Shown: positions 7,892 to 17,211 of the stretch, one piece after another | How positions within the stretch are numbered: position 1 is the stretch's first letter | How the letters are laid out: the number at the start of each line of letters is the position of its first letter | Source: Ferrimonas sediminicola | GTDB taxonomy: Bacteria; Pseudomonadota; Gammaproteobacteria; Enterobacterales; Shewanellaceae | Assembly: GCF_005116715.1 (NCBI RefSeq) | Contig: NZ_SWCI01000013.1 | Coordinates: 1 to 64,000 of the forward strand | Length of the DNA stretch: 64,000 bases | Direction of reading: 5' to 3' | Program-made: the position numbers and the translations under genes | The notes under the pieces: model-generated | Databases searched by the model: none | Told to the model about the DNA's origin: nothing | What the model saw: only the letters and a program-made list of their open reading frames with translations

Positions 7892-8350
7892 TTACTGGGT
7901 ACCGGAGTGACCGAAGCCGCCTTCGCCCCGTTCGCTGGCGTCGAAGGAGGCCACCTGGGTGAAGGCCGCCTGCACCACTGGCAGGAACACCAGCTGGGCC
8001 ACGCGTTCGCCGGGCTCGATGGTGACGCTCTGGTTGCTGCGGTTCCACAGGGAGCACATCAGCGGTCCCTGGTAGTCGGAGTCGATCAGCCCCACCAGGT
8101 TGCCCAGGACGATCCCCCTCTTATGGCCCAGGCCGGAACGGGGCAGGATGGTGGCGGCCAGGCTGGCGTCGCCGATGTGGATCGCCATGCCGGTGGGCAC
8201 CAGCTCGCTCTGGCCGGGCTCCAGCACCAGGGGGGCGTCGATCACGGCGCGCAGGTCCATGCCGGCGGAACCCGGGGTGGCGTACTCGGGCAGGGGCCAC
8301 TCACTGCCCAGGCGGGGATCCAGAATTTTCAGCTCGATGGGTGTTTTCAT
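7892..8350 (-). CDS. dut: dUTP diphosphatase
   Basis: A 152-residue dUTPase that hydrolyses dUTP to dUMP, keeping uracil out of DNA and feeding dTMP synthesis. All five trimeric dUTPase motifs are visible: [29 protein letters not shown] (catalytic Asp region), ERVAQLVF and [12 protein letters not shown] at the C-terminus. It follows coaBC after 9 bases, as in E. coli where dfp and dut form one unit. Confidence 0.97.
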   Translation of the reverse strand: MKTPIELKILDPRLGSEWPLPEYATPGSAGMDLRAVIDAPLVLEPGQSELVPTGMAIHIGDASLAATILPRSGLGHKRGIVLGNLVGLIDSDYQGPLMCSLWNRSNQSVTIEPGERVAQLVFLPVVQAAFTQVASFDASERGEGGFGHSGTQ

Positions 8351-8359
8351 TGTTGTCTC

Positions 8360-9571
8360 TTACTTCGTCAGTTTCTCTGCGATGGTCAGCAGCAGCGCCT
8401 CGGCCTGGGTGGCCTTGTCGCTGTGGCCCAAATCTTTGCTGCCTCCGGGCCAGTAGAGGGTCAGGGCGTTGCTGTCCGCGTTGAACCCCTGGCCAGGCTT
8501 GGAGACGTCGTTGGCGGCGATCATGTCCAGCTTCTTGCGGGCCAGCTTATCCAGGGCGTAGTGCTCCACATCCCGGGTTTCGGCGGCGAAGCCAACGGTG
8601 AACGGTCGCTTACTGTGGCCGGCTACTGTAGCAAGGATGTCCGGGTTGCGCACCATCTCAATGGTCAGAGTTTCCTGAGATTTTTTAATCTTGTCGGTGG
8701 CGGCGGCCACCGGGCGGTAATCGGCCACGGCGGCGCAGCCGATGAAGATCTCATGGGCCTCCACCCGGGCCATCACCGCCTCCAGCATCTGCTGGGCGGA
8801 CTGCACGTCGATGCGGGTTACGCCGGCGGGGGTGGCCAGGGTGACCGGGCCGCTGACCAGAGTGACGTCGGCGCCGAGGCGGGCGGCCTGCTCGGCCAGG
8901 GCATAGCCCATCTTGCCGGAGCTGTGGTTGGAGAGGTAGCGCACCGGATCCAGCGCCTCCCGGGTGGGGCCGGCGGTCAGCAGCAGCGTTTTGCCGGCCA
9001 GGGGACCAGGTTCAGCCGCACCCTGGGCGGCGGCCAGGGAGAGGGCGGTGATCTCCTCCGGCTCCGGCAGGCGGCCGGGTCCCACCTCGCCACAGGCCTG
9101 ATCGCCGCTGGCCGGGCCCCAGAGGGTGACGCCACGGCTTGTCAGGGTGGCGAGGTTGGCCTGGGTGGCCTGGGCCAAGTACATCACCTGGTTCATCGCC
9201 GGGCAGACCCGGATCGGCGCCTCGGTGGCCAGGCATACCGCGGTGAGCAGCTCATCGGCCATGCCGGCGGCCAGGCGGGCGATGAAGTTGGCGCTGGCCG
9301 GGGCGATGATCACCTCATCGGCCCAGCGGGCCAGTTCGATGTGACCCATCCCCAGCTCGGCGGCCGGGTCCAGCAGGTCATGGGCCACGGCGTGGCCGGA
9401 GACCGCTTGCAGGGACATGGGGGTGACAAATGCCTTGGCACCGCCGCTGAGGACGACGCGGACATCGGCGCCGGTCTCCTTGAGACGGCGCACCAGGATG
9501 GGGGCCTTGTAGGCGGCGATGCCACCGGAGATCCCCAGCACGATATTACGGGTGATTTTGCTCATGGCCAT
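8360..9571 (-). CDS. coaBC: Bifunctional phosphopantothenoylcysteine decarboxylase/synthetase
   Basis: A 403-residue two-domain enzyme of coenzyme A synthesis. The N-terminal CoaC flavoprotein half has [20 protein letters not shown] and PAMNQVMY, the substrate-binding PxMNxxMW-like motif (Tyr replaces Trp). The C-terminal CoaB half has [20 protein letters not shown] and a Lys-rich segment (DKIKKSQE) for CTP-dependent cysteine ligation. Starts at 9571 (MAMSK) or 9565 (MSK) are both plausible. It is divergent from radC. Confidence 0.96.
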   Translation of the reverse strand: MAMSKITRNIVLGISGGIAAYKAPILVRRLKETGADVRVVLSGGAKAFVTPMSLQAVSGHAVAHDLLDPAAELGMGHIELARWADEVIIAPASANFIARLAAGMADELLTAVCLATEAPIRVCPAMNQVMYLAQATQANLATLTSRGVTLWGPASGDQACGEVGPGRLPEPEEITALSLAAAQGAAEPGPLAGKTLLLTAGPTREALDPVRYLSNHSSGKMGYALAEQAARLGADVTLVSGPVTLATPAGVTRIDVQSAQQMLEAVMARVEAHEIFIGCAAVADYRPVAAATDKIKKSQETLTIEMVRNPDILATVAGHSKRPFTVGFAAETRDVEHYALDKLARKKLDMIAANDVSKPGQGFNADSNALTLYWPGGSKDLGHSDKATQAEALLLTIAEKLTK

Positions 9572-9666
9572 TGGTCGTTTTCTGAGAGTGGCGCCTAAGA
9601 TAACACATGGCAGGCACGGTCGGTGACGACCGGCTCACTAACTGACGGCAGACCAGGGAGGGCGCC

Positions 9667-10341
9667 ATGGGAATAGGAGACTGGCCAACATCGGAGCGGC
9701 CGAGAGAGCGGTTACTCAGCCTGGGAGCCCAGGTGCTCAGCGATGCCGAGCTGCTGGCGATCTTCCTGCGCACCGGCCACAGCGGCGTCAGCGCGGTGGA
9801 GCTGGCCAGAAAAGCCCTGGGGCAGGCGGGCAGCCTCAACGCCCTGCTGGGAATGACGCCGGAGGCCTTTACCACCATCCACGGCATGGGGCTGGCCAAG
9901 TACGTGCAACTGCAGGCGGCCCGGGAGCTGGGGCGCCGCTGCCTGGGGGAGCGCAGCCAGGCCAGGAGCGCCCTCAACAGCCCCGCCGCCGCCCGGGACT
10001 ACCTGCAGGCGACACTGGGGCACCGTCATCACGAAGTGTTTGCCCTGTTGCTGCTGGACAGTCAGCACAGAGTGGTGGAACTTACCGAGCTGTTTCGTGG
10101 TACCATAGACGCCGCTAACGTGTACCCCCGTGAGGTGGTCAAGACGGTGTTGTCCGCCAATGCCGCCGCGGTGATCCTGGCCCACAACCACCCCAGCGGG
10201 GTGTGCGAACCCAGCCAGGCGGATCGCGCCATCACCAAGCGGATACAGAATGCCCTGGCACTGATCGACGTATCGGTACTGGATCACCTGGTCATCGGCC
10301 ACGGCGAGTGTTGCTCATTTGCCGAAAGGGGATGGCTTTAA
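9667..10341 (+). CDS. radC: RadC family JAMM/MPN+ protein
   Basis: A 224-residue protein with an N-terminal helix-hairpin-helix-like part (residues 1-90) and a C-terminal metalloprotease-like JAMM domain. The metal-binding motif [14 protein letters not shown] (H-x-H ... D) and the upstream Glu (ELFRG) are intact. RadC proteins were once linked to DNA repair, but the biochemical role of the chromosomal form remains unclear. The neighbours coaBC (divergent) and rpmB (downstream) are as in E. coli. Confidence 0.94.
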   Translation: MGIGDWPTSERPRERLLSLGAQVLSDAELLAIFLRTGHSGVSAVELARKALGQAGSLNALLGMTPEAFTTIHGMGLAKYVQLQAARELGRRCLGERSQARSALNSPAAARDYLQATLGHRHHEVFALLLLDSQHRVVELTELFRGTIDAANVYPREVVKTVLSANAAAVILAHNHPSGVCEPSQADRAITKRIQNALALIDVSVLDHLVIGHGECCSFAERGWL

Positions 10342-10352
10342 GCTCAGTTTGC

Positions 10353-10381
10353 TTGATCTTTGCTTCTTTATCTTGTATAAA
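10353..10381 (+). promoter_or_regulatory. Probable sigma-70 promoter of rpmB-rpmG
   Basis: TTGATC (10353-10358) and TATAAA (10376-10381) are separated by exactly 17 bases, directly after the radC stop and 75 bases before rpmB. Both hexamers are close to consensus, as expected for a strongly expressed ribosomal-protein operon. Confidence 0.75.
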
Positions 10382-10455
10382 ATGCGCCCTTCGTGTGCCT
10401 CGGGCGACGGCCATACGAGGTACAATGATGCTCGAGCAATATTTTGGAGACTGAA

Positions 10456-10692
10456 ATGTCTAAAGTATGTCAAGTTACCGGCAAGCGTCCGGTGACCGGG
10501 AACAACGTTTCCCACGCTAAAAACCACACCAAGCGTCGTTTCCTGCCCAACCTGCAGACCCACCGTTTCTGGGTTGAAGGCGAGAAGCGCTTCGTGAAGC
10601 TGCGCGTATCCACCAAGGGTATGCGTATCATTGATAAGAAGGGTATCGATGCAGTTCTGGCCGAACTGCGTGCCCGCGGTGAGAAGGTTTAA
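10456..10692 (+). CDS. rpmB: 50S ribosomal protein L28
   Basis: A 78-residue basic protein with the full L28 sequence pattern ([20 protein letters not shown] ... RRFLPNLQ). Start chosen at the ATG at 10456, which gives the standard length; an ATG at 10444 would add four residues. It has one cysteine and lacks the paired Cys residues of zinc-binding L28 forms. It is the first gene of the rpmB-rpmG operon. Confidence 0.98.
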   Translation: MSKVCQVTGKRPVTGNNVSHAKNHTKRRFLPNLQTHRFWVEGEKRFVKLRVSTKGMRIIDKKGIDAVLAELRARGEKV

Positions 10693-10703
10693 GGAGATAA
10701 ATC

Positions 10704-10874
10704 ATGGCAGCTAAAGGTGGTCGTGAGAAGATCCGTCTGGTATCCACTGCTGGTACTGGTCACTTCTATACTACTGACAAGAACAAGCGCAACATGCCTG
10801 AAAAGTTCGAAATCAAAAAGTTCGATCCTAAGGCTCGTAAGCACGTTCTGTACAAGGAAGCCAAGATCAAGTAA
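10704..10874 (+). CDS. rpmG: 50S ribosomal protein L33
   Basis: A 56-residue protein beginning [20 protein letters not shown] and ending [10 protein letters not shown], the standard L33 pattern. It has no CxxC pairs, so it is the zinc-independent type. It starts 11 bases after rpmB, with AAGGAG in the gap as a strong ribosome-binding site. Confidence 0.98.
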   Translation: MAAKGGREKIRLVSTAGTGHFYTTDKNKRNMPEKFEIKKFDPKARKHVLYKEAKIK

Positions 10875-10891
10875 TTGATCCGCACCTTGAG

Positions 10892-10918
10892 AAAACCCGG
10901 CATCTGCCGGGTTTTTTT
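10892..10918 (+). terminator. Rho-independent terminator of rpmB-rpmG
   Basis: ACCCGGCA and TGCCGGGT form a compact stem with a 2-base loop, with four A's before and seven T's after. This is a classic intrinsic terminator 17 bases past rpmG. Confidence 0.95.
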
Positions 10919-10972
10919 ATGCCCGCCAAAAACCTACAATCGAAGCTCATACTGGCAACTTCGAGGCCCGCC

Positions 10973-11425
10973 ATGGCCAAGCGTCGTAATTGGAACAACG
11001 CGCTGATCATCGCCCTGTCGCTGTTTGGCATGCTGCTGCTCTACGTGACCAACCTGATCAGTCCCAACAGCAGCAGCTACCCGCTGCTGCCCGAGGGCCG
11101 CGCCATCGAGGCCCTGGTGTTGCAGGAGCTGGTGGTGCACCGGGAGGGGGAGGGCTGGCGCTCCGAGCCCCAGCTGGATGCGGAGCGCCTGGACGGGCTG
11201 ATGGCACTCTGGAGCGACGCCAGGCTGCTGCCCATCAACGATCCCGTGCCTCAGCCCCGGGGTCCGGTGCAGGTGGATCTCTACCTGGATGATGGCGAGG
11301 ATCCGGTGACGGTGCTGCTCTACCCGGAGCTGGGTTACGTGAAACTGCTGGGGCAGCCCCAATGGTGGAAGCTGCTGTCCGCTCAGGGGGAGGCGCTGCT
11401 GAACCGGGGGAGCAAGGATGCCTGA
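10973..11425 (+). CDS. Uncharacterised inner-membrane-anchored protein upstream of mutM
   Basis: A 150-residue protein starting at the ATG at 10973 ([20 protein letters not shown]); an ATG at 10919 lies inside the preceding terminator region and is unlikely. Residues about 9-29 form one membrane segment. The remainder looks like a soluble periplasmic beta-rich domain ([20 protein letters not shown], then GQPQWWKL). I do not recognise the family. The end overlaps mutM by 8 bases, so the two are translationally coupled. Function unknown. Confidence 0.7.
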   Translation: MAKRRNWNNALIIALSLFGMLLLYVTNLISPNSSSYPLLPEGRAIEALVLQELVVHREGEGWRSEPQLDAERLDGLMALWSDARLLPINDPVPQPRGPVQVDLYLDDGEDPVTVLLYPELGYVKLLGQPQWWKLLSAQGEALLNRGSKDA

Positions 11426-12230
11426 GCTGCCAGAGGTGGAGGTGACCCGCCAGGGAATCGCCCCGCACCTGATCGGCCATGCCGTCACCCGGGTGGTGGT
11501 GCGCCAGCCCAAGTTGCGCTGGCCGGTGCCGCCGGAGATCCTGCAGCTGCAGGGGCAGACCATCACCGGGGTCAGCCGCCGGGCCAAGTACCTGCTGGTG
11601 GAGTGTGCCGTCGGCACCCTGATCCTCCATCTGGGCATGTCCGGCAGCCTGCGGGTGTTGTCACCGGCGCCGCCGGCGGAGAAACACGATCATCTGGACA
11701 TCGAGCTGGACAGCGGTGCGGTGCTGCGCCTCAACGACCCCAGACGCTTCGGCGCCGCCCTGTGGTGGACCCAGCCCCTGGATGGCCACCCGCTTATCGC
11801 CAAATTGGGCCCTGAGCCGCTCTCTGCGGCCTTCAACACCGAACATCTGGCACTCTGCCTTAAGGGGCGCACCAAGGCGGTTAAATTGGCGCTGATGGAC
11901 AATCAGGTGGTGGTGGGGGTAGGTAATATCTACGCCAACGAGGCGCTGTTCGGCGCCGGCATCGATCCGCGCAAGTCAGGCGGCGAGCTGACGCCGGCCG
12001 CCATCGAGCGGCTGGTGGCGGAGGTGAAGGCGGTGCTGGCCCGGGCGATCACCCAGGGGGGCACCACCCTGAAAGATTTCACTCAGGCGGACGGCAAGCC
12101 GGGCTACTTCGCCCAGGAGCTGCTGGTGTACGGCAAGGGTGGGGAGCCCTGCCCGGTGTGCGACCATCGGCTGAAAACGGTGAAGCTGGGACAGCGCACC
12201 ACCACCTACTGCCCCCGTTGCCAGCGTTGA
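11418..12230 (+). CDS. mutM: Formamidopyrimidine-DNA glycosylase
   Basis: A 270-residue base-excision repair enzyme that removes 8-oxoguanine and formamidopyrimidines. The catalytic N-terminal PELPEVEV (Pro nucleophile after Met removal) is present, as are the Lys in RRAKYLLV, the helix-two-turn-helix region ([19 protein letters not shown]) and a C-terminal zinc finger (CPVC ... CPRC). It is complete and abuts coaD, which converges from the other strand with no gap. Confidence 0.97.
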   Translation: MPELPEVEVTRQGIAPHLIGHAVTRVVVRQPKLRWPVPPEILQLQGQTITGVSRRAKYLLVECAVGTLILHLGMSGSLRVLSPAPPAEKHDHLDIELDSGAVLRLNDPRRFGAALWWTQPLDGHPLIAKLGPEPLSAAFNTEHLALCLKGRTKAVKLALMDNQVVVGVGNIYANEALFGAGIDPRKSGGELTPAAIERLVAEVKAVLARAITQGGTTLKDFTQADGKPGYFAQELLVYGKGGEPCPVCDHRLKTVKLGQRTTTYCPRCQR

Positions 12231-12719
12231 TCAGCGGCGGCGGGCCATCTCTTCGGCCACCGCCTGCTCCACCACCGGGTGGAGGAAGGTGCTGACGTCA
12301 CCGCCGTGGAAGGCCACATCCTTCACCAGGGAGGAGGAGATGAAGGTGTACTTCTGGGCGGGGGTGAGGAAGATGGTCTCCATCTCCGGGTGCAGATGGC
12401 GGTTCATCCCCGCCAGCTGGAACTCATACTCGAAGTCCGCCACCGCCCGCAGGCCCCGGATCAGCACGTCCGCTTTCTGTGCCTTGGCAAAGTCCACCAG
12501 CAGGCCGGTGAACCCCTGAATCTCCACGTTATCCATATCGGCGGTGATCGCCTTGGCCAGTTCCACCCGTTTGTCCAGGTCGAACAGTGGCTGCTTGCTG
12601 GCGCTGGTGGCGATGCCGACCACCACCTTGTCGAACAGCTTGGCGCTGCGCTTGATCAGATCCAGGTGGCCGTTGGTGATGGGATCGAAGGTCCCGGGGT
12701 AGATGGCGATTTTGGTCAT
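12231..12719 (-). CDS. coaD: Phosphopantetheine adenylyltransferase
   Basis: A 162-residue nucleotidyltransferase that makes dephospho-CoA from 4'-phosphopantetheine and ATP. The N-terminal [18 protein letters not shown] carries the T-x-G-H nucleotide-binding motif, and [20 protein letters not shown] is the ISSS-x-V-R/K-like motif region. It has standard length. In E. coli coaD follows waaA; here it is separated from the LPS genes by a 670-base gap. Confidence 0.97.
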   Translation of the reverse strand: MTKIAIYPGTFDPITNGHLDLIKRSAKLFDKVVVGIATSASKQPLFDLDKRVELAKAITADMDNVEIQGFTGLLVDFAKAQKADVLIRGLRAVADFEYEFQLAGMNRHLHPEMETIFLTPAQKYTFISSSLVKDVAFHGGDVSTFLHPVVEQAVAEEMARRR

Positions 12720-13389
12720 CGTAGTTTAAATCTCGCACTGTCCAAGTGGACTCTCGGAAAACTGAAAGTCCAGAAGCGGGTCAATATCCACTGAGCCTCT
12801 GTTTTGCTTAGCATAAGCATAACTGACTGCACCGTACAGGGCATCCGGCTTCTAAGCAAGGACGCCTATTGGTGGAGGGTTTTCAGATCGAGTGGATCCT
12901 GATATTTGTTCTTGGGCTGTTGGGGACCACCTGCCCGGCAAGCGCAACTAACTGCCAAAATTGGCGATGGTTGTAAGCTTGATGACGGAGGTTCGAAGAT
13001 GAGAATTCACGGATTTTTGTCGTAAAAGTTCACTGTGATATGGTGTTCGGTTATTGCTGAGCGATATTGTCAATCGAGCCTCCAGTTCAGTGCACAGTCA
13101 TTGTTATCTCGGTGTCAAGTGACTAATCCAATGGCGGCCCAACTCATGAAATCTTCTATCCAATGCCAACGTCAACCTAGCCGGAGCGGTTGGCGGCCTG
13201 TTGTTACTGTGGTCGGTCATTCGGATAATGGGCTTGGAGTGAGTCGGGATAAGAGCGTACTGTGCAGGAAGGCTGTGTTTGGTCGTGGCGGAGCGATCGT
13301 AGCTGGTTAATTCAAAGATTTGTTTTGGGTCCGTCGGAGTGGCAGGCCAGTAACCCGGCCTGGGATGGCCAAGACTATAGGACTGCGTT
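12720..13389. other. 670-base region without a convincing gene
   Basis: No reading frame here has a recognisable product, and base composition is more AT-rich than the flanks. It holds a short palindrome (TGCTTA-GCA-TAAGCA, 12805-12819) and a tiny 8-codon frame at 12999-13025 (MRIHGFLS) with GGAGG seven bases upstream. It must also contain the promoters of coaD and gmhA. It may be a decayed gene or a regulatory leader; I cannot decide. Confidence 0.5.
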
Positions 13390-13965
13390 ATGAAGCAGAG
13401 TATTCTTCGAGAGCTGACCGAAGCGGCCCAGGTTCTGGACAACTTCCTCAACGACCAGGCCCAACTGGAAGCCATCGAAGCCGCCGCCCGGCTGATCGCC
13501 GATGCCCTGAAGCTGGAGGGCAAGGTGATCTCCTGCGGCAATGGGGGCTCCCATTGTGATGCCATGCACTTTGCCGAGGAACTGACCGGGCGCTATCGGG
13601 CCAACCGTCCCGCCTATGGTGCCATCGCCGTGTCCGATCCCAGTCACCTTTCCTGTGTCAGCAACGACTACGGCTACGACCAGGTATTCTCCCGTTTCAT
13701 CGAGGGGGTTGGGCGCCAGGGGGATGTGCTGTTTGGCATCAGCACCAGCGGCAACTCCCAGAATATCCTCAACGCCCTCGAGGCGGCCGGTTCCCGGGGG
13801 ATGAAGACCGTGGTTCTGACAGGCAAGGATGGTGGAAAAATGGCTAATTTGGCGGACGTGGAGATTCGGGTGCCCCACTTCGGCTTCGCCGATCGTATCC
13901 AGGAGGTGCACATCAAGGTGATTCACATCCTGATCATGCTGATTGAGGAGCAGATGGCGACTTAA
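13390..13965 (+). CDS. gmhA: Phosphoheptose isomerase
   Basis: A 191-residue SIS-domain enzyme that converts sedoheptulose 7-phosphate to D-glycero-D-manno-heptose 7-phosphate, the first step of the LPS-core heptose precursor. GmhA signatures are [42 protein letters not shown] and [11 protein letters not shown], with a Zn-ligand His near the C-terminus ([11 protein letters not shown]). It converges on hldE, which does the next steps, across a shared terminator. Confidence 0.96.
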   Translation: MKQSILRELTEAAQVLDNFLNDQAQLEAIEAAARLIADALKLEGKVISCGNGGSHCDAMHFAEELTGRYRANRPAYGAIAVSDPSHLSCVSNDYGYDQVFSRFIEGVGRQGDVLFGISTSGNSQNILNALEAAGSRGMKTVVLTGKDGGKMANLADVEIRVPHFGFADRIQEVHIKVIHILIMLIEEQMAT

Positions 13966-13977
13966 GTTTCCATTGTG

Positions 13978-14008
13978 AAAAAAAGAGGCGCCTTGGCGCC
14001 TCTTTTCG
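13978..14008. terminator. Bidirectional terminator between gmhA and hldE
   Basis: AAAAGAGGCGCC (13981-13992) and GGCGCCTCTTTT (13995-14006) form a perfect 12-bp stem with a 2-base loop and poly-A/poly-T flanks on both sides. Confidence 0.92.
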
Positions 14009-14019
14009 ATTGAGGAAGG

Positions 14020-15447
14020 TTAACCCTTGTGGATCTTATGGATGATCTCGGTGGTGGAGACGCCATCCTCGAAGCCGAGGATCTTCACCTCGCCGCCGTT
14101 GGCGATCACCTCCTTGTGGCCGGCGATCTGCTCCACCTGGTAGTCGCCGCCCTTGACCAGTAGGTCCGGCAGCACTTCGGCAATCAATCGTTGAGGGGTG
14201 TCCTCAGAAAAGGGTACCACCCAGTCCACGGCGCCCAGGGCCGCCAACACGCTCATGCGACGCTCCAGATTGTTCACCGGGCGGGCCTCACCCTTGAGCC
14301 GCTTCACCGAGTCGTCGCTATTGACCGCTACAATCAGGCGGTCGCCCAGCTTGCGGGCCTGCATCAGGTAGCTGACGTGACCGGCGTGGAGGATGTCGAA
14401 GCAGCCGTTGGTCATTACCACCTTCTCACCCCGGGCCTTGGCATCGGCCACCGCGTACAGCAGCTGGCTCTCGCTCATGACCCCGAAGCCGCTTTCGTCG
14501 TGCATGGAGGCGACCATGGTCGCCAGCTCCACTGCGGAGATGGTGGCGGTGCCGCGCTTGCCCACCACCACCGAGGCGGCGGCGTTGGCCAGGGCGCAGG
14601 CCTGGGGAAGGTCGCTGCCTGCGGCCATGGCCGCGGCCAGGGTGCCGATCACCGTGTCGCCGGCACCGGTGACATCGTACACCTCTCGAGCCATGGCGGG
14701 CAGGTGCAGCTCCTGCTGTCCGGGACGCAGCAGGGTCATCCCCTTCTCGGAGCGAGTGACCAGCAGCCCGTCCAGTTCGAGACGTTCAATTAGGGCCAAA
14801 CCCTTGGCCACCAGGTCGGCCTCGTCGGTCACCTTGCCGACCACCGCCTCGAATTCGCCCATGTTGGGGGTGAGCAGGGTGGCGCCGCGGTACTTTTCGA
14901 AGTCGGTACCCTTGGGATCCACCAGGCTGGGGACCCCAGCCTTGCGGGCAAGGCGCAGCAGTTCTGGGACGTCGGAGAGTGCACCCTTGGCGTAGTCGGA
15001 GATCACCACCACCTTGGCTTGGGCCAGGGCCTGTTCGGTTTTGCGGTTGATGGACGCCTCGCCTTCTGTACCGAAGGGCTCTTCGAAATCAACGCGAAGC
15101 AGTTGCTGATTGCGAGACATTACCCGGAGCTTGGTGATGGTGGGGGCGGTGTCCAAGGTTACCAGATTTGGAGAGACGCCCAGGCCTTCCAGTTTTCTGA
15201 CCAGAATTTCGGCGGCCTCATCCCTACCCACAAGGCCGATAAGCTCGCTCTGTCCTCCCAGGGCTGAGATATTCAGCGCTACGTTGGCGGCTCCGCCCGG
15301 CCGATCATCAATGTCGGCAATCTTGACGACGGGAACCGGTGCCTCTGGTGAGATTCGAGCGGCGGGGCCATCCCAGTAACGGTCCAGCATCACGTCACCA
15401 ACGACCAGAACCTGAGATTGGTTAAAGGAGGGCAGGGATACTTTCAT
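14020..15447 (-). CDS. hldE: Bifunctional heptose 7-phosphate kinase / heptose 1-phosphate adenylyltransferase
   Basis: A 475-residue enzyme of ADP-heptose synthesis. The N-terminal ribokinase-type domain (about 1-320) has [19 protein letters not shown] and the active-site [11 protein letters not shown]. The C-terminal cytidylyltransferase-like domain (about 345-475) has [16 protein letters not shown], the H-x-G-H motif, and [14 protein letters not shown] chose the ATG at 15447 (MKVSLPSF) because it matches the family N-terminus; an ATG at 15465 would add six residues. It is divergent from the glycerophosphotransferase gene. Confidence 0.97.
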   Translation of the reverse strand: MKVSLPSFNQSQVLVVGDVMLDRYWDGPAARISPEAPVPVVKIADIDDRPGGAANVALNISALGGQSELIGLVGRDEAAEILVRKLEGLGVSPNLVTLDTAPTITKLRVMSRNQQLLRVDFEEPFGTEGEASINRKTEQALAQAKVVVISDYAKGALSDVPELLRLARKAGVPSLVDPKGTDFEKYRGATLLTPNMGEFEAVVGKVTDEADLVAKGLALIERLELDGLLVTRSEKGMTLLRPGQQELHLPAMAREVYDVTGAGDTVIGTLAAAMAAGSDLPQACALANAAASVVVGKRGTATISAVELATMVASMHDESGFGVMSESQLLYAVADAKARGEKVVMTNGCFDILHAGHVSYLMQARKLGDRLIVAVNSDDSVKRLKGEARPVNNLERRMSVLAALGAVDWVVPFSEDTPQRLIAEVLPDLLVKGGDYQVEQIAGHKEVIANGGEVKILGFEDGVSTTEIIHKIHKG

Positions 15448-15574
15448 TGCCTGGGGAAACCTCATTTACTTGAAAGCGGGTATCTTATCATGTTGTCAGC
15501 GGTGCAGCCCCCCTGAGTTGCCCCGGAACATGCTCTGTTTTTTACTGGTTCAAGTCCTTATGTTACAGTTCGCC

Positions 15575-15601
15575 CCTTCGACATGTGATCCATGTTGAAG
15601 G
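15575..15601. promoter_or_regulatory. 11-bp inverted repeat in the hldE/glycerophosphotransferase gap
   Basis: CCTTCGACATG (15575-15585) pairs with CATGTTGAAGG (15591-15601) around a 5-base loop, with one G-T pair. It lies 43 bases before the start at 15644 and has no T-run after it. It could be an operator or a structured 5' leader of the cassette that follows. Confidence 0.45.
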
Positions 15602-15643
15602 ACCCCGCGTGGGCAAAATCTCTGTGAACGTGCCGATTTCTTA

Positions 15644-16657
15644 ATGAAAAAATATCTTTTTTACGTAGAGCTGCCCTACACCCTCTCAATCCTCAGGCCC
15701 CTGCAGGCGGAGATCCGCGCTCGAGGTGACCAGGTGAAGTGGTTTATCGCCGGTGACCGCATGAGTCCGGTGCTGCTGGCGGCGGATGAGGAGCGGCTGG
15801 AGAGCGTGGCGGCGGTGAAGGCCTACGACCCCTACGCCGTGTTTGTGCCAGGCAACGTGGTGGCGGATTTCTTCCCCGGCATCAAGGTGCAGGTGTTTCA
15901 CGGCCTGGAGTGGAAGAAGAGGGGCCACTTCGGCATTCGTGGCTTCTTCGATCTCTACTGCACCCACGGCCCCATCACCACCGACAGGTTCAACGAGCTG
16001 GGGCGCAAGCATGGTTACTTCAGGGTAAGGGAGACCGGTTGGCCCAAGATGGACCCTTACCTGGGGCTGCCCCAGCCACCTGTGGGCGAGGTGCCGGTTA
16101 TCGTTTACGCCCCCACCTTCTCGCCGTCGCTCACCTCGGTGCCGGATCTGTATGAGCCGATCAAGCGGCTCAGCCAGGCGGGCCGCTATCGCTTCGTGGT
16201 CAAGTTCCACCCCAAGATGGAGCAGGGCTGGATCGACAAGTACCGGGCGATCCAGGGGCCTTGCCTGGAGGTGTCCGACGACGAGGACCTGCTGCGGGTC
16301 TATCAGCAGGGCAACCTGGTGCTCTCCGACACCTCCAGCGCGGTGACCGAGGCGCTGATGATGGGCAAGGTGGTGGTCACCTACAGGAACAGCCAGCCCC
16401 AGCCCTGTCTGTTGGATTTCGACCAGGCGCAGCAGCTGGGGCGGTTCCTGGAGCTGGGGTTGCACCCCAGCGAGGCGCTGCGGGAGGAGATCGACCGTTA
16501 TGTCGGAGAGGTACACCCCAACCTGGACGGTCACAGCTCGGCCCGCATCCTGGCAGCGGTGGATGAGGTAGCGGCCCAGGGCGTGTTGCCCAAGCCGCTA
16601 AATTTGATTCGGCGCTTCAAGGTTCGCAAGCGTCTGGGGTATTATCGCTGGTCCTGA
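15644..16657 (+). CDS. CDP-glycerol:glycerophosphate glycerophosphotransferase family protein
   Basis: A 337-residue cytoplasmic transferase resembling the TagB/TagF (Glyphos_transf) family, with two Rossmann-like halves. Family features are QVFHGLEWKKRGHFGIRGF, the middle VIVYAPTFSPS, RFVVKFHPKMEQGW, and the nucleotide-binding LVLSDTSSAVTEALMMGKVV with its conserved Asp-Thr-Ser-Ser. In Gram-positives these proteins move glycerol-phosphate from CDP-glycerol to a sugar or a growing chain. It heads a cassette with a CDP-glycerol-making enzyme and a LicD protein inside an LPS-core locus, so the likely role is adding glycerol-phosphate to core oligosaccharide. The acceptor is unknown. Confidence 0.8.
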   Translation: MKKYLFYVELPYTLSILRPLQAEIRARGDQVKWFIAGDRMSPVLLAADEERLESVAAVKAYDPYAVFVPGNVVADFFPGIKVQVFHGLEWKKRGHFGIRGFFDLYCTHGPITTDRFNELGRKHGYFRVRETGWPKMDPYLGLPQPPVGEVPVIVYAPTFSPSLTSVPDLYEPIKRLSQAGRYRFVVKFHPKMEQGWIDKYRAIQGPCLEVSDDEDLLRVYQQGNLVLSDTSSAVTEALMMGKVVVTYRNSQPQPCLLDFDQAQQLGRFLELGLHPSEALREEIDRYVGEVHPNLDGHSSARILAAVDEVAAQGVLPKPLNLIRRFKVRKRLGYYRWS

Positions 16658-16692
16658 TCCCGGGGCCCTGTTACTGAAGTTAGGTTTTGTAT

Positions 16693-17094
16693 ATGCGCGT
16701 GATTACTTTCGGCACCTTCGACATGTTTCATGTCGGCCACCTCAACATCATTGAGCGGGCCCGTGCCCTGGGGGACAGTCTAGTCGTCGGTGTCTCCTCT
16801 GATGCTCTCAACTTCAGCAAGAAGAGCCGATACCCCGTCTGCAATGAGCGCGATCGCAGCCGCATCATCGGCGCCCTGGCGGCAGTGGATGAGGTATTCC
16901 TGGAGGAGTCCCTCGAGCTGAAGGCGGAATATATCCAGAAGCACCAGGCGGACATCCTGGTGATGGGGGATGACTGGAATGGCAAGTTCGATCATCTCAG
17001 CGACCTGTGCAAGGTGGTCTATTTGCCCAGAACTCCAGCCATTTCCACTACAGAACTGATTGAAGTTGTTAAGTCTTTACCAGCGGAAGGTTAA
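16693..17094 (+). CDS. tagD: Glycerol-3-phosphate cytidylyltransferase
   Basis: A 133-residue nucleotidyltransferase that makes CDP-glycerol from CTP and sn-glycerol 3-phosphate. TFGTFDMFHVGHLNIIERAR carries the H-x-G-H motif, and RYPVCNERDRSRIIGAL matches the R-Y-P-x-x-x-x-x-R-x-x-I region of TagD. PRTPAISTTELIE is the I-S-T-T motif at the C-terminal end. Start chosen at the ATG at 16693; a TTG two codons earlier is possible. It lies 35 bases after the transferase gene that would use its product. Confidence 0.9.
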   Translation: MRVITFGTFDMFHVGHLNIIERARALGDSLVVGVSSDALNFSKKSRYPVCNERDRSRIIGALAAVDEVFLEESLELKAEYIQKHQADILVMGDDWNGKFDHLSDLCKVVYLPRTPAISTTELIEVVKSLPAEG

Positions 17095-17211
17095 GTATTT
17101 TTGCTGCCGCCACCGATGTTAAGGGGCGGCAGATATCGTCAGGGATGAAACCGTGTAGCTCTATGGTGAGATGAGCAACATTTATACCGTTATTCCTGAG
17201 AAGTGAAAAAA

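Noticed and set aside
7733-9598. 621-codon plus-strand frame across slmA-dut-coaBC
   Set aside because: Gly/His/Gln-rich shadow of three confident minus-strand genes; no family motifs.
13035-13565. Frames on both strands in the coaD-gmhA gap
   Set aside because: No recognisable domain, poor ribosome sites, and the minus frame runs into gmhA.
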